Positions 4,918 through 5,711 of a DNA stretch of 5,711 bases are shown piece after piece. The translations under genes and the position numbers were made by a program. Source of the stretch: an uncultured Collinsella sp. Its GTDB lineage: Bacteria; Actinomycetota; Coriobacteriia; Coriobacteriales; Coriobacteriaceae. The notes beneath the pieces were generated by a model. The model worked only from the letters and a program-made list of their open reading frames with translations, was not told the origin of the DNA and searched no databases. How positions within the stretch are numbered: position 1 is the first letter of the stretch; each line of letters begins with the position of its first letter. The stretch is from contig USLO01000113.1 in NCBI GenBank assembly GCA_900555515.1, forward strand, positions 1-5,711, read 5' to 3'.

Positions 4918-5711
4918 ATGATCAAAATCACCGTCCCAGCAACCAGCGCCAACTTGGGCATTGGATACGATACCCTCGGCATGGCCGTCAGCCTCTATTC
5001 GCACTTCACCTTCGAGCGCGCCGACAAGCTCACCATCACGGGCTGCCCCGAGGAATTCCAAAACGAGAACAACCTGGTCTACGTGAGCTTTGTCGATGCA
5101 CTGGCCGCGTGGGGCGAGCCGGCTTTCCCCGTTGCCATCGACATTCAAACCGACGTGCCCGTCGCTCGCGGCCTGGGTTCCAGCTCCACTTGCGTCGTCG
5201 CCGGCATCATGGCTGCCGCCGCGCTGACGGGCCACACCGTCGACCGTGCCGAGCTCGTCCGCATTGCCACCGAGGTCGAGGGCCATCCCGATAACGTCGC
5301 CCCTGCCATCCTGGGCGGTGCCGTCTGCTCCTTTACGCCGACTGATTCGCTCCCCCAGTGCCTGCGCTACGAGGCGAGCGATCGCTTGCGTTTTATTACC
5401 GTGATTCCGCCCTACGAGGTACACACGAGCGAGGCCCGCAAGGTTGTACCACAGGAGATTCCACTCTCCACCGCCGTATGGCAAATGGGCCGCATCGCCG
5501 GCATGACGCGCGGCCTGGAGACCGGCGACCTTGACCTGATTGCCGCCGCCAACGACGACCGTATCCAGGAGCCCTATCGCCGCCGCCTCATCCCCGACTA
5601 CAACGCCGTGCGCGACACCTGCCTTAACGGAGGCGCCAAGACCATCTGGATCAGTGGCTCCGGCTCAACCCTCATGGCCGTGACTGACGACACCATCGTG
5701 GCAAAGTTCCT
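4918..5711 (+). CDS. thrB: Homoserine kinase (3' end outside the window)
   Basis: GHMP-family kinase that phosphorylates L-homoserine to O-phospho-L-homoserine, the substrate of the ThrC encoded upstream; cytosolic. The first 264 residues are present, which is most of a typical homoserine kinase of about 300. The N-terminal motif VPATSANLGIGYDTLG (6-21) is canonical apart from Ile15 where many homologues have Pro. The ATP-binding motif PVARGLGSSS is at 81-90, EGHPDNVAPAILGG at 121-134, and the third GHMP motif ISGSGST at 245-251. No frameshift or lost motif is seen. The ATG at 4918 is supported by the perfect AGGAGG and the motif position. The preceding gap carries the thrC terminator and a long inverted repeat. 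No promoter is evident in what remains, so expression depends on read-through or on an unrecognised promoter. Confidence 0.97.
   Translation, partial: MIKITVPATSANLGIGYDTLGMAVSLYSHFTFERADKLTITGCPEEFQNENNLVYVSFVDALAAWGEPAFPVAIDIQTDVPVARGLGSSSTCVVAGIMAAAALTGHTVDRAELVRIATEVEGHPDNVAPAILGGAVCSFTPTDSLPQCLRYEASDRLRFITVIPPYEVHTSEARKVVPQEIPLSTAVWQMGRIAGMTRGLETGDLDLIAAANDDRIQEPYRRRLIPDYNAVRDTCLNGGAKTIWISGSGSTLMAVTDDTIVAKF

Overview
The window looks like a chromosomal segment from a high-G+C Gram-positive bacterium. The protein sequences and compact gene layout suggest a gut actinobacterium of the Coriobacteriia (Collinsella-like). This placement rests on recognition of sequence style, not on a database search. 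The window holds one coherent block of aspartate-family amino acid biosynthesis genes, with no mobile-element, tRNA or rRNA genes.

Layout from left to right: (1) Positions 1-38 may hold the first codons of a minus-strand gene that leaves the window. (2) Positions 39-491 are non-coding and rich in DNA structure. They contain three tandem units of 51-52 bp, each able to form the same two-step hairpin, and a nearly continuous 130-nt hairpin just after the asd stop codon. (3) asd (aspartate-semialdehyde dehydrogenase, minus, 492-1517). (4) A 186-bp gap with a terminator-like hairpin and three perfect 11-bp tandem repeats. (5) lysC (aspartate kinase with two ACT domains, minus, 1704-3092). (6) A 104-bp divergent promoter region with an operator-like palindrome. 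(7) thrC (threonine synthase, plus, 3197-4714) and a short GC-rich terminator hairpin. (8) A long inverted repeat of about 112 bp ending two bases before the thrB ribosome binding site. (9) thrB (homoserine kinase, plus, 4918 to beyond the window end).

LysC phosphorylates aspartate and Asd reduces the product to aspartate semialdehyde, the branch point for lysine, methionine and threonine. ThrB phosphorylates homoserine and ThrC converts O-phosphohomoserine to threonine. Homoserine dehydrogenase (hom), which links the two halves, is not in the window. The enzymes look intact and ordinary. The unusual content is in the gaps: two large imperfect hairpin elements with similar architecture, one beside asd and one beside thrB, plus the hairpin array in which one stem pair has changed in a compensatory way.
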